Assembly (NCBI RefSeq): GCF_039941015.1
Contig: NZ_JBDVFI010000009.1
Length of the DNA stretch: 64,000 bases
Source: Sedimentitalea sp039941015
GTDB lineage: Bacteria; Pseudomonadota; Alphaproteobacteria; Rhodobacterales; Rhodobacteraceae
Strand: one strand, 5' to 3'
The position numbers and the translations under genes were made by a program. The notes under the pieces were generated by a model, which saw nothing but the letters and a program-made list of their open reading frames with translations, did no database searches and had not been told where the DNA came from. Below are positions 16,738 to 25,223 of this stretch, in pieces. Each line of letters starts with the position of its first letter. The stretch's first letter is position 1.

Positions 16738-18495
16738 TCAACCGCCTGCCCACTGCCCCACGGTAAATTTACGATCCGCTTCGATTTCAATCGGAGTGGC
16801 ATCGGAAGGCTCGTCTGAAACGGCGGACGTTCGACCACTGCGTTCGGCGAGACGCTTGCAAACATCGCTAAGCGACAGCCCGTCAAGGTAATCCGCGCGG
16901 GCGTAAACGCAAACCCCGTCCCGCGTCTGCGCGCCAATCTCAAGACTTTCCTGATCCGCAAAGGTCACATTGGCAACGCGGGTCATGCATTCGGCCAGAA
17001 TATCCTCGCCGGGCGGATCACCGGGCAGCAGAACCTCGTCGGGGCTGCGGGCGTCTATGTTGATGTTGTGATAACGGCCCATGCTGCGCATACAGTCTGG
17101 ATCGAGGATGGTGATACTGTCGTTCCATCCGAATGCCGCGGTTTTCGGGCGTTCGCCGAGAGGTACGCTGTTGTCCAGAAACTCGAAATGGATTTTCTGA
17201 TTGGTCTTCTTGACCCAGTTAAAGAACAGCTGAGGCATGCCGATATTCGCCTCGATATTGAAATGCAGCATGTCATCCAGCGCCTTATAGCGCCCGGTTT
17301 TCAGCCCGCGTTGCCACGCCCGTTCAACCGTATCCGCGGGCGGGGTGATCATGAAAAAAAGATAGACTGTGTCGGCAAAACGGCTGAGCAGGGTGCCACC
17401 CGGTTTCTGGTAAGGCGCGGGCATAAAGCTGTCAAAGCGGAAACGATCAACGAGCACATGCGGCATCTCTGAATTCGCCGCCTTCGCCTCCATATAGGTG
17501 TCGATCTTCTTGTCGATGATCTCTAGCTCTTGCGCGGTAAACGAAGACGCATAGCGATAATCCGCGCCAAGACCGTCGTAATCCAGCAGGAATTTTCGGC
17601 AATAATCCGGACTGATCTTGGCAAAATCCTCCCACGGCACGTTGAGCCGTCCTGCCAGTTCCCGTTGCAGTGGTCGCAATGTGCTTTTTCCAGCGCCGGG
17701 GCCGCCCTTAACGCTCATGAACAGCGGTGCAGACTGAAAGGGGAGCGTACGATACCCTTCGCGCCGTACGGCCTCTTTGATCATCGGTTGAATTTGCTGG
17801 CCGATCCGATGGGTGCCATAGCTGTTGGACACCCAGTTGGTCGCCCATTGCAGCACAAGATCGCGTTCCGCAAACAGCCGCCCGCGTTGACCCACGATTC
17901 CACCGACTATCGCCAAGAGCCCCTGCAAACAGGCATGTTCAAAGGCGTCGCCCGGCTTGTCGATTTCATCTTTCCATTGAACCAAGGCCAGTATTTCGGG
18001 TGCCTCTGATGCCTCTCCGGGCTTTGGTTTTTGCAGACCTAGCCGTGCGAGCAACCCTTCGGTTTTGCCTTGATCCGCATTGCTGCGTGCATAGATATCC
18101 TGTTCGAGGCGCGCCGTGAGACGTTGTTTGATCCTGTCCCGCAGTCGATCAAACTCAAGCTCCAGCGCGTCCATTTTCGGCGCGATGTAACCATCCAGAA
18201 TGGTCTGCGCCATTGACCTCAGATGCTCGCCCAATTCCGGATATTCAGGGCCATCCGGCACGTTGATATCGGCCATCAGTCGGATCAACAGTTCATGGCG
18301 GACAAGGCGGCTGGCGGTAAAGGCGTTCATCTCCATAGGCTTTCGCCCGCAGAACTCTGCCGCTTCCTTGGCCTCGGCGTAGGTGACCATTGATGCTTCG
18401 GGTCTGTAAAGCGTGACCATCGGCATCAGCTGCGCCGGGATTTCCGAGTTCAGTCCCGGGTTCCAGGCATTGAAGTCTTCGGTGTCGTCAGCCAT
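16738..18495 (-). CDS. Zeta-toxin-like P-loop kinase-family protein of unknown function
   Basis: A 585-residue soluble protein that I do not recognise as a named family. The N-terminal half (1-250) is mostly helical, with a likely coiled coil near residues 108-135. A P-loop GGPGAGKST lies at residues 264-272. About 25 residues later comes SPDYCRK, then HVLVDRFRFDSF, then a FFMITPPADTVERAW segment and a GR pair. This order matches Zeta toxins and related small-molecule kinases: Walker A, an Asp after beta2, Asp/Arg on beta3, and a later Arg-rich lid. It is the last gene of the oxalate-type operon, behind TctA and a 13-bp hairpin, with its own GGAGGA ribosome site. No antitoxin gene is adjacent, and the large N-terminal extension is unlike plasmid Zeta toxins, so a metabolic kinase or regulatory role is as likely as toxicity. 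Confidence 0.6.
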   Translation of the reverse strand: MADDTEDFNAWNPGLNSEIPAQLMPMVTLYRPEASMVTYAEAKEAAEFCGRKPMEMNAFTASRLVRHELLIRLMADINVPDGPEYPELGEHLRSMAQTILDGYIAPKMDALELEFDRLRDRIKQRLTARLEQDIYARSNADQGKTEGLLARLGLQKPKPGEASEAPEILALVQWKDEIDKPGDAFEHACLQGLLAIVGGIVGQRGRLFAERDLVLQWATNWVSNSYGTHRIGQQIQPMIKEAVRREGYRTLPFQSAPLFMSVKGGPGAGKSTLRPLQRELAGRLNVPWEDFAKISPDYCRKFLLDYDGLGADYRYASSFTAQELEIIDKKIDTYMEAKAANSEMPHVLVDRFRFDSFMPAPYQKPGGTLLSRFADTVYLFFMITPPADTVERAWQRGLKTGRYKALDDMLHFNIEANIGMPQLFFNWVKKTNQKIHFEFLDNSVPLGERPKTAAFGWNDSITILDPDCMRSMGRYHNINIDARSPDEVLLPGDPPGEDILAECMTRVANVTFADQESLEIGAQTRDGVCVYARADYLDGLSLSDVCKRLAERSGRTSAVSDEPSDATPIEIEADRKFTVGQWAGG

Positions 18496-18514
18496 GACAG
18501 TTCCTCCGATTTGG

Positions 18515-18550
18515 ACATCCCACCTGCCACCAAAAGTGCAGGTGGGATGT
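18515..18550 (-). terminator. Intercistronic 13-bp hairpin after tctA
   Basis: A perfect 13-bp inverted repeat (ACATCCCACCTGC 18515-18527 with its complement at 18538-18550, 10-base loop) begins five bases after the tctA stop. No T-run follows on the minus strand; instead the ribosome site GGAGGA of the next gene does. It may be a partial terminator or a 3'-end stabiliser that sets different levels for the transporter and the downstream P-loop gene. Confidence 0.6.
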
Positions 18551-18555
18551 TGGGT

Positions 18556-20070
18556 CTAGGCCTCGCTGGCCTTGCGCGACCGATCACGGATCGCCTTGAA
18601 CAGCGGCAACAGGATCAGGATGATCGCGATAACGGTAATTGGTCCAGCAATTGGGCGCGTGAAAAAGATCGTCGCATCGCCCGACGACAGCAGCAGCGAT
18701 TGCCGCAGGGTCGGCTCGGCGATCGGGCCAAGCACGATTGCGAGAACCGCCGGGGCCAGAGGATAGTCCAGCTTGCGCAAGAAGAAGGCGCCAAAGCCAA
18801 AGCCCAGCATCAACCAGACGTCATGCATATCCTGTGTCGCAGCATAGCCACCCACAACCGACAGTACAAAGATCAGTGGCGCGAGAACCGTGAACGGCAT
18901 ACGCAGCATCCAGATGAACAGTGGGATGAACGCGAGGTTCACGATTAGAGCAAAGAAGTTGGAGATGTAAAACGACCCGATCAAGCCCCAAACAAAGTCG
19001 GGCTGATCGGTAAAGAGACGCGGGCCCGGTGTCAGACCCCAGATCACCATGCCACCCAGCAGGATCGCCGTGGTGGGCGAGCCGGGAATACCCAGTGTCA
19101 GCATCGGCAGCATGGCACCCGTCGAGGCCGAGTTATTGGCCGCTTCCGGAGCAGCAACACCGCCTGGATGTCCTTTGCCGAATTCGTCGGGTTTTTTGGC
19201 GACCAGCTTGGCCACGCCGTAGGACATGAGCGAGCCGGGCGTCGCACCCGCCGCGGGCAGGATGCCCACAAAAAAGCCCAAGACAGACCCGATGGCAGTG
19301 CCCTTCCAGCCGCGTTTCATGCCTTCTTTGGAGTCTGAGACAATACCCTTGACCGACATCTTCGCCTCGGTCGTGGTTATCTCTCCCCTCGTACTTTCTA
19401 TCGTCCATATCATCTCGCCGATGCCATAGACCCCGATGGCCAGCACGAGGAAGTTGATACCATGCAGGAAGCCGGAGATATCAAAGAATACCAGTCGCGG
19501 GGCCCCTGAGATTTCGTCAAATCCGACGGCGGCAAAGACAAGGCCAAGGCAGATCGACAGAATGGTCTTGGGAATGTCGTCGCCACCCAACCCGACAAAT
19601 GTCGCAAAGGCGAGCAGCATCAGCGCAAAGATTTCCGGCGGACCAAAAATCAGGGCGACCTTGGCCAACAACGGAGCGAACACCGTGAACAGAACGTTGG
19701 AAACCGTCCCGCCAATGAAGGAGGCAAGCGCCGCTGTCACCAGCGCCAGACTCGCCCGGCCCTTCATCGCCAATGGTCGACCGTCAAACGTGGTCGCCAC
19801 GGCGGTGGAAGCCCCCGGAATGCCCAGGGTGATCGAACTGATCGCACCACCATACATCGCGCCGTAATAGATCGCGGCAAGGAAGATGATCGCGGACCCC
19901 GGCGGCACCAGGAACGTAATCGGCAACAGGATCGCCACCCCGTTCACTGAGCCCAATCCCGGCATCGCACCGATGAAAAGGCCCAACGTCACCCCGACCA
20001 GTATCAGCAAGATATTGATCGGCATGAGAGACGTCATGATGCCGTCCGTCAGTAGCCCCAGAATTTCCAT
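18556..20070 (-). CDS. tctA: Tripartite tricarboxylate transporter large permease TctA
   Basis: The large membrane subunit (504 residues, about a dozen hydrophobic segments) of a TTT-family secondary carboxylate importer working with TctB and the periplasmic binder TctC. Family marks are the N-terminal GAMPGLGSVNGVAILLP and the repeated half with GILPAAGATPGSLMSY. Order on the minus strand is tctC-tctB-tctA with short gaps. The substrate is not readable from sequence; the operon partners suggest oxalate or another short dicarboxylate. Confidence 0.92.
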   Translation of the reverse strand: MEILGLLTDGIMTSLMPINILLILVGVTLGLFIGAMPGLGSVNGVAILLPITFLVPPGSAIIFLAAIYYGAMYGGAISSITLGIPGASTAVATTFDGRPLAMKGRASLALVTAALASFIGGTVSNVLFTVFAPLLAKVALIFGPPEIFALMLLAFATFVGLGGDDIPKTILSICLGLVFAAVGFDEISGAPRLVFFDISGFLHGINFLVLAIGVYGIGEMIWTIESTRGEITTTEAKMSVKGIVSDSKEGMKRGWKGTAIGSVLGFFVGILPAAGATPGSLMSYGVAKLVAKKPDEFGKGHPGGVAAPEAANNSASTGAMLPMLTLGIPGSPTTAILLGGMVIWGLTPGPRLFTDQPDFVWGLIGSFYISNFFALIVNLAFIPLFIWMLRMPFTVLAPLIFVLSVVGGYAATQDMHDVWLMLGFGFGAFFLRKLDYPLAPAVLAIVLGPIAEPTLRQSLLLSSGDATIFFTRPIAGPITVIAIILILLPLFKAIRDRSRKASEA

Positions 20071-20112
20071 GGCAGTAGTCCTCCGTTACCGTGCGCGCGT
20101 GAGCTGGCCGGG

Positions 20113-20616
20113 TCAGTAGATGATCGAGTAGAGAATGTTGTAGAACGGTTCGGTGAACTTCATTCCTTTGGGCAGCGTGATCCGCATAAGCGCCTCGAAG
20201 AAAAAGAAGAATCCTATCGGTATTGAGATGGACAGGATCAAGGTCAGCGTCCAGGTGTGTCGCCCCAGAAACCGCAGGTAATAGAGTAGAAACACCGCCA
20301 TCGCGCCATACATCGAGATGATGCCGGTCAGAGCGATAAATCCCAAGAGACCGCCGCCGACCAAAACCAGAGTGCGCTTGCCATAGCCGTCAAGCAGCGG
20401 TTCGTCAGACCGGGACGGAGGCGAGGTTTGCCGATACCAGTTGATCGCGATCATGACGGTGCAGATCAGCATGATACCAGCGAGCCAGAATGGCCAGGCC
20501 CCGCCGCCGGGGCCTTCGCCTGTGATATAACCCACATTCAGCTCGGTGCTCTTCCACATCAGGTAGATGGAGAGGAGGGCAAGAACCCCCGCGGTGACGA
20601 TTTCTGCAAGGCGCAT
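20113..20616 (-). CDS. tctB: Tripartite tricarboxylate transporter small permease TctB
   Basis: Small membrane subunit of the same TTT transporter: 167 residues with four predicted membrane helices (near 5-20, 45-60, 85-105 and 115-145). The periplasmic loop after helix 1 contains GEGPGGGAWPFW, a usual TctB feature. It lies between tctC and tctA with gaps of about 42 bases on each side. Confidence 0.88.
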   Translation of the reverse strand: MRLAEIVTAGVLALLSIYLMWKSTELNVGYITGEGPGGGAWPFWLAGIMLICTVMIAINWYRQTSPPSRSDEPLLDGYGKRTLVLVGGGLLGFIALTGIISMYGAMAVFLLYYLRFLGRHTWTLTLILSISIPIGFFFFFEALMRITLPKGMKFTEPFYNILYSIIY

Positions 20617-20658
20617 TTTGCCCTCCTTAAAATCCGAGATTGTGCAGGTTGTCCGGGA

Positions 20659-21621
20659 TTACTCGCCCATCGTGGCGAGCAGTTCCTTGTGACGTTCGAC
20701 CTGGGTGTTCCAGTATTCCTTCTGCGCGTCAGCCTCCATCCAGAGCGGCGACAGGCTTTCGGAAGTCATGTATTCCTGCCATTCCTCGGTGTCGTAGATG
20801 GTCTTGAACAGGTCCTGATAATAGGCCGCTGCTTCATCCGACATTCCGGGTGCTCCGACTACGGCACGCTGGTTGTAATAGCTGAAGTCCTTGCCCAGTT
20901 CCTTGATGGTTGGAACATCCGGGAAGGCCGGAAGCCGTTCGTCCGAGAAGGCAACAAGTGGTACCACGTCACCCGATGCGTAAAAGCCCTTGGCCTCTGC
21001 CGGGTTGTTCACGCTCGCCATGATCTGCTGACCGGCCAGATCTTTGGCCACGGCGCCGCCGCCTTTGTAAGGGATATACTTGATATCCAGATCATAGGCT
21101 TGCTCAAGGTAGGTGATGACAAGGCTGTCTTCTTGCCCCTTGCCCGTACCGCCCATGACATAGCCACCTTCTTTGACCTTGGCGAGCCAGTCGTCAAAGT
21201 TGGTGATACCGCTGTCCTTGTGAACCCACAGAACAAAGGGATCAACGCCCATCATCGCCACCGGCGTAAAGGTCTGAACATCAATACCCAGGTTTTCCTG
21301 GCGCAAGGGTGTGGTGAAGAACGAGTTCAGCGTCACCAGAATCGAATGATCCGGATCGCTCGCGCCTTTCAGTGCGATCAGCGCCTCGGCACCTGATCCA
21401 CCACCCTTGTTGTTGGGCACAAGCGGACGCCCTGTGAGGTCCTTCTTTTCAGCAACAGATTGCAGGAAACGGGCGATTTGGTCGGCACCGCCGCCCGCGC
21501 CCGCCATGATGACGAAATCCACCGGCTTGGTCGGTTCCCACGCCGCAGCGGGGCCCGCAATCATGCCAGCGAGCGCGGTCGCGCCGGCCAGTTTGACAAA
21601 CATACGCTTAGTAAGAGTCAT
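20659..21621 (-). CDS. tctC: TTT transporter periplasmic substrate-binding protein TctC
   Basis: Periplasmic solute receptor of the TTT transporter, 320 residues. The signal peptide covers about residues 1-27 (twin basic start, hydrophobic core, AAA cleavage). The mature part has the family segments FVIMAGAGGGADQIAR and NNKGGGSGAEAL, which form the carboxylate-binding loops. GGAGGA before the ATG supports the start. It begins the transporter part of the operon, 117 bases after the universal stress protein gene; its binding pocket is where substrate specificity (oxalate or other) would be decided. Confidence 0.92.
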   Translation of the reverse strand: MTLTKRMFVKLAGATALAGMIAGPAAAWEPTKPVDFVIMAGAGGGADQIARFLQSVAEKKDLTGRPLVPNNKGGGSGAEALIALKGASDPDHSILVTLNSFFTTPLRQENLGIDVQTFTPVAMMGVDPFVLWVHKDSGITNFDDWLAKVKEGGYVMGGTGKGQEDSLVITYLEQAYDLDIKYIPYKGGGAVAKDLAGQQIMASVNNPAEAKGFYASGDVVPLVAFSDERLPAFPDVPTIKELGKDFSYYNQRAVVGAPGMSDEAAAYYQDLFKTIYDTEEWQEYMTSESLSPLWMEADAQKEYWNTQVERHKELLATMGE

Positions 21622-21738
21622 GTTATCCTCCCAGGATAGTTCTTAGGTCACGCGAAAGTGTCGCGCCACACGGCCCACCGTTTGGGTCGGCGGATCTGTT
21701 ATTGTCTCCCTTCGCTCAATCGTGTCATGGCGCTCTCC

Positions 21739-22593
21739 TCAGTGCACCAGAATCACGGGCATTTTTGCTTGGTCGACAATATGTTGCGTATTGCCGCCAA
21801 AGACTGTCTCTTTTTCGTGGCTGTCGCCATAGGCCCCCATGATCAGGGTATCAGCCCCCACTTCCTTGCTGGATGCGAGCAGCGCCGGCCCAACTCTGCG
21901 AGCACCTTCAAACCTGTGAATCTCGGCAGTGATCTCATGGGCCAATAGGTAATCTTGCAAATCCGCGGCTGTCGCCGCATTCGGTTCTCCACCAGATGTC
22001 AGGATCGTCACTTTTCCGGCGGCCCGTAGGATCGGCAGGGTCATCGTGACTGCGCGGGAGGCCTCCATCGACCCGTTCCACGCCACGGTGACATGCTCGC
22101 ACAGCTTTGCAGGCGGTTCGACGCCGTTGGGCACCATCAATACCGGGCGTCCGGTCCGAAACAGGGCCGCCTTCAGCGTGTTTGCGCCAAGGTTCCTGTC
22201 AACATCCGGCTGTGGCACGGCGATCACGTCCGCAAGGCGACCGTGCCGCCGGATCACATCAACCTGCTTGCCGGTTTCTTCGACCCATTCCGCCGTGGCC
22301 ATATCCGCATGACGGTCGCCATTCGTCGTCAGACCCAGCTTGTCGACCAGCGCCCGCAATTCTTCGCGCATTCCGGCTTCTTCGACATCCGCGAGTTCCT
22401 CGGCCTGCTTCATCATCTGCTTGCGAAACACCGCCGGAAGCGGAACCCCAAAAGGCAACAGGTCTTCGGGACGGGCCCGGCAATGGGTGACCACCACGTG
22501 ACTGTTGTTGCGATGGGCGAGTACGGCGGCGTGGGCGAGCACGTTGTCGCCCTTGCCATCGCCACGTACCGGAACCAGGATTTTGCGTATCAT
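21739..22593 (-). CDS. Universal stress protein, tandem UspA domains
   Basis: A 284-residue cytoplasmic protein with two UspA-like domains (about 1-150 and 155-284). The second ends with the ATP-binding style motif GAYGDSHEKE followed by FGGNTQHIV. Its start lies 12 bases from the fhs stop, so it is co-transcribed with the oxalate/C1 enzymes. Its role there is unknown; USPs often accompany transporters and stress-linked metabolic operons. Confidence 0.85.
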   Translation of the reverse strand: MIRKILVPVRGDGKGDNVLAHAAVLAHRNNSHVVVTHCRARPEDLLPFGVPLPAVFRKQMMKQAEELADVEEAGMREELRALVDKLGLTTNGDRHADMATAEWVEETGKQVDVIRRHGRLADVIAVPQPDVDRNLGANTLKAALFRTGRPVLMVPNGVEPPAKLCEHVTVAWNGSMEASRAVTMTLPILRAAGKVTILTSGGEPNAATAADLQDYLLAHEITAEIHRFEGARRVGPALLASSKEVGADTLIMGAYGDSHEKETVFGGNTQHIVDQAKMPVILVH

Positions 22594-22605
22594 AGCGTCA
22601 CTTCC

Positions 22606-24282
22606 TCAGAACAGGCCGTCGATCTGACCCTGATCATTCAGCATGATGGCCTCTGACGAGGGCACTCTGGGCAGACCGGGCATGGTCATGATTTCGCCGC
22701 AGATCACCACGATAAAGCCAGCCCCCGCGCTCAGCCGCACCTCACGGACCGGAACGCTGTGCCCGGTCGGCGCGCCGCGCCGGTTGGGATCGGTGGTAAA
22801 GCTGTATTGCGTCTTGGCCATACAGATCGGCAGGTTGCCATATCCGGCCTCCTCCCATTGCTTAAGCTGATCGCGAATCTTCTTGTCGGCCAGAACCTCG
22901 TCGGCACGATAGATGCGGGTGGCGATGGTCTTGATCTTGTCCAACAGGCCCATGTCGTCCGGATAGATCGGCGAGAACGAGGCCATGCCCGAATCCGCAA
23001 CCTCGGCAACACGGCGAGCCAGATCCTCGGACCCTTCCGAACCCAGTTCCCAATGCCGCGACAAGATCGCTTCGGACCCCTGCCCCCGCACATAGGCTTT
23101 GACCGCGTCGACCTCGGCGTCGGTGTCGGTCACAAAATGGTTGATCGCCACGACCACCGGAACGCCAAAACCTTTGAGGTTTTCGATGTGACGACCCAGA
23201 TTGGCGCAGCCTTTGTTGACCGCCTCGACGTTTTCGTCGCCCAGATCGGCCTTGGCCACGCCACCGTTCATCTTCATCGCCCGCACCGTGGCAACCAGCA
23301 CCACAACACTCGGCGCGATTCCGGCCTTGCGACATTTGATGTTCATGAATTTCTCGGCACCCAGATCGGCGCCAAATCCGGCCTCGGTCACCACGTAATC
23401 CGCCAGTTTCAATGCGGTGGTGGTCGCTACGACCGAGTTGCAACCATGCGCGATGTTCGCAAAGGGGCCACCATGTACAAAGGCCGGGTTGTGTTCGAGC
23501 GTTTGCACCAAGTTCGGTTGCATCGCGTCCTTGAGCAAGACCGTCATCGCCCCGTCTGCCTTGATATCGCGGCAGTAGACCGGTGAACGGTCGCGACGAT
23601 AGGCAACGATGATATCACCGAGCCGTTTTTGTAGATCTTCGAGATCGGACGCGAGGCAAAGGATCGCCATCACCTCGGATGCAACGGTAATGTCAAAACC
23701 CGCCTGGCGTGGGAAACCATTGGCAACGCCGCCAAGGCTGGTCACGATATCACGCAGCGCCCGGTCGTTCATGTCCATGACCCGACGCCAGACCACCCGA
23801 CGCTGGTCGATGCGCAGCTCGTTGCCCCAATAAATATGGTTGTCGATCATCGCGCTGAGCAGGTTGTGGGCACTGGTGATCGCGTGGAAATCACCGGTGA
23901 AATGGAGGTTCATGTCCTCCATCGGCACAACCTGTGCCAGCCCGCCGCCTGCCGCGCCGCCCTTCATCCCGAAACAGGGACCAAGGCTCGCCTCGCGGAT
24001 ACAGACCATCGCCTTCTTGCCGATCCGGTTCAGACCATCACCAAGCCCCACCGTCGTCGTCGTCTTGCCTTCGCCTGCAGGCGTCGGATTGATCGCTGTA
24101 ACAAGGATCAGCTTGCCGTCCTTGTTGCCCCGCGCCTTGGCAATGAATTCGGCCGAGACCTTTGCCTTGTCATGCCCGTAAGGCACAAGATCATCGCTTG
24201 AAATCCCGAGCTTGTCGCCAATCTCCTGAATCGGTTTCTTGACCGCTTCGCGCGCTATCTCGATATCCGTTTTAAAGGCCAT
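22606..24282 (-). CDS. fhs: Formate-tetrahydrofolate ligase
   Basis: ATP-dependent ligation of formate to tetrahydrofolate giving 10-formyl-THF. The protein is 558 residues with the P-loop PTPAGEGKTTTTVGL near residues 66-80 and the family segments LGPCFGMKGGAAGGG and DLEDLQKRLGDI. The frame stays open to 24408, but the ATG at 24282 gives the normal N terminus and follows a GGAGGATAA ribosome site. Within the operon it links formate released from oxalate through formyl-CoA to the folate C1 pool, either for biosynthesis or for further oxidation. Confidence 0.95.
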   Translation of the reverse strand: MAFKTDIEIAREAVKKPIQEIGDKLGISSDDLVPYGHDKAKVSAEFIAKARGNKDGKLILVTAINPTPAGEGKTTTTVGLGDGLNRIGKKAMVCIREASLGPCFGMKGGAAGGGLAQVVPMEDMNLHFTGDFHAITSAHNLLSAMIDNHIYWGNELRIDQRRVVWRRVMDMNDRALRDIVTSLGGVANGFPRQAGFDITVASEVMAILCLASDLEDLQKRLGDIIVAYRRDRSPVYCRDIKADGAMTVLLKDAMQPNLVQTLEHNPAFVHGGPFANIAHGCNSVVATTTALKLADYVVTEAGFGADLGAEKFMNIKCRKAGIAPSVVVLVATVRAMKMNGGVAKADLGDENVEAVNKGCANLGRHIENLKGFGVPVVVAINHFVTDTDAEVDAVKAYVRGQGSEAILSRHWELGSEGSEDLARRVAEVADSGMASFSPIYPDDMGLLDKIKTIATRIYRADEVLADKKIRDQLKQWEEAGYGNLPICMAKTQYSFTTDPNRRGAPTGHSVPVREVRLSAGAGFIVVICGEIMTMPGLPRVPSSEAIMLNDQGQIDGLF

Positions 24283-24290
24283 GATTTCTC

Positions 24291-25223
24291 TTATCCTCCC
24301 AAGGTGTCGCCGACGTTTAGTCCGGCGCTCTTGGCCCAGTCTGCTGCGGGTTGTTTGCCACCGCCTGCAGGCTTGACCCGTTTGATTTGAATACGTCCGC
24401 CGATACACTGCACCGTGACGCCAGCATCGCTGATGTCCATGATCCGGCTGGATATGCCGTCTCCGGGAACGCGCGCGCTGTCATAGACACTGAGTTCCGC
24501 GCCATCATGCGTGGTCCAGGCCCCCGGAGCCGGGTTGGTTCCCCGGATCAGGTCATAGACTTGCTTGACTGGCTTGTTCCAATCGACCTTGGCGTGCTTC
24601 TTGACGCATCGCCGCTCGTAGGTTGCGGCGCTTTCGTCCTGTTCGCTATGCGGCGGGTTCCCGGCGCGGAACAGGTCACAAACCTCGAGTACCGAGTCGA
24701 TGGCTGCAGGGTAGATCTTCTTGAAATAGAGATCGATCACCGTGTCGTCCGGCGCGATATCGCAGACCCATTGCAACAGAACATCGCCCTCGTCCAACCC
24801 GTCGGTTGGGTAGAACCAGGAAAAGCCGGACTTGGTGTCGCCCATGATGATCGGCCAGTTCACTGCCGATGGCCCGCGATAGAGAGGCAACAGCGACGGG
24901 TGAAAGCAGATTGAACCATGCGTTGGCGTGTCGCGCGCGGCCTCGGGTACGAAGACGTTGACATAGGCCATGACCATCAGGTCAGCATTGAACGCCGCCA
25001 GTTCATCAAGTGTTTTCTGATCCTTGAAATGCGCGGGCTGCTTGACCGGCAGGCCCTGCTCCTGCGCATACTCCTTGATCGGATCGACCGGCTTGCCGTC
25101 GCTGTCAGGTTCGCAATAGACGGCCACGACTTCGTCCACACCGGTATCGAGGATCTTGGCCAGGGCATCCTTGCCGAACGCTTGTTGGCCCATCACGATT
25201 ATGCGCATCGGCTTGCCGGTCAT
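24291..25223 (-). CDS. Formyltransferase-family protein resembling the 10-formyl-THF dehydrogenase hydrolase domain
   Basis: A 310-residue formyltransferase fold protein: catalytic domain about 6-205, Fmt C-terminal-like domain about 210-305. The motif CFHPSLLP with His108 and the later DGLDEGD with Asp144 match the catalytic His/Asp of Fmt and GART. The residue two before the His is Cys106, where Fmt and GART have Asn and animal 10-formyl-THF dehydrogenase has Ile. The flanks (RGPSAVNWPIIMGD, VPGAW-like end) resemble the hydrolase domain of that dehydrogenase, but the carrier and aldehyde dehydrogenase domains are missing. It overlaps frc (ATGA) and precedes fhs by 8 bases. Candidate reactions are deformylation of formyl-THF or transfer between formyl-CoA and THF; neither is shown. 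It is unlikely to be the housekeeping Met-tRNA enzyme. Confidence 0.75.
   Translation of the reverse strand: MTGKPMRIIVMGQQAFGKDALAKILDTGVDEVVAVYCEPDSDGKPVDPIKEYAQEQGLPVKQPAHFKDQKTLDELAAFNADLMVMAYVNVFVPEAARDTPTHGSICFHPSLLPLYRGPSAVNWPIIMGDTKSGFSWFYPTDGLDEGDVLLQWVCDIAPDDTVIDLYFKKIYPAAIDSVLEVCDLFRAGNPPHSEQDESAATYERRCVKKHAKVDWNKPVKQVYDLIRGTNPAPGAWTTHDGAELSVYDSARVPGDGISSRIMDISDAGVTVQCIGGRIQIKRVKPAGGGKQPAADWAKSAGLNVGDTLGG

Noticed and set aside
16738..18495. A toxin-antitoxin module
   Set aside because: No small antitoxin gene lies next to the Zeta-like gene, and it has a 250-residue extra N-terminal region and an operon position behind a transporter.
20428..21396. A 322-codon plus-strand open frame over tctC and tctB
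   Set aside because: Shadow of two clear transporter genes; no domain features.
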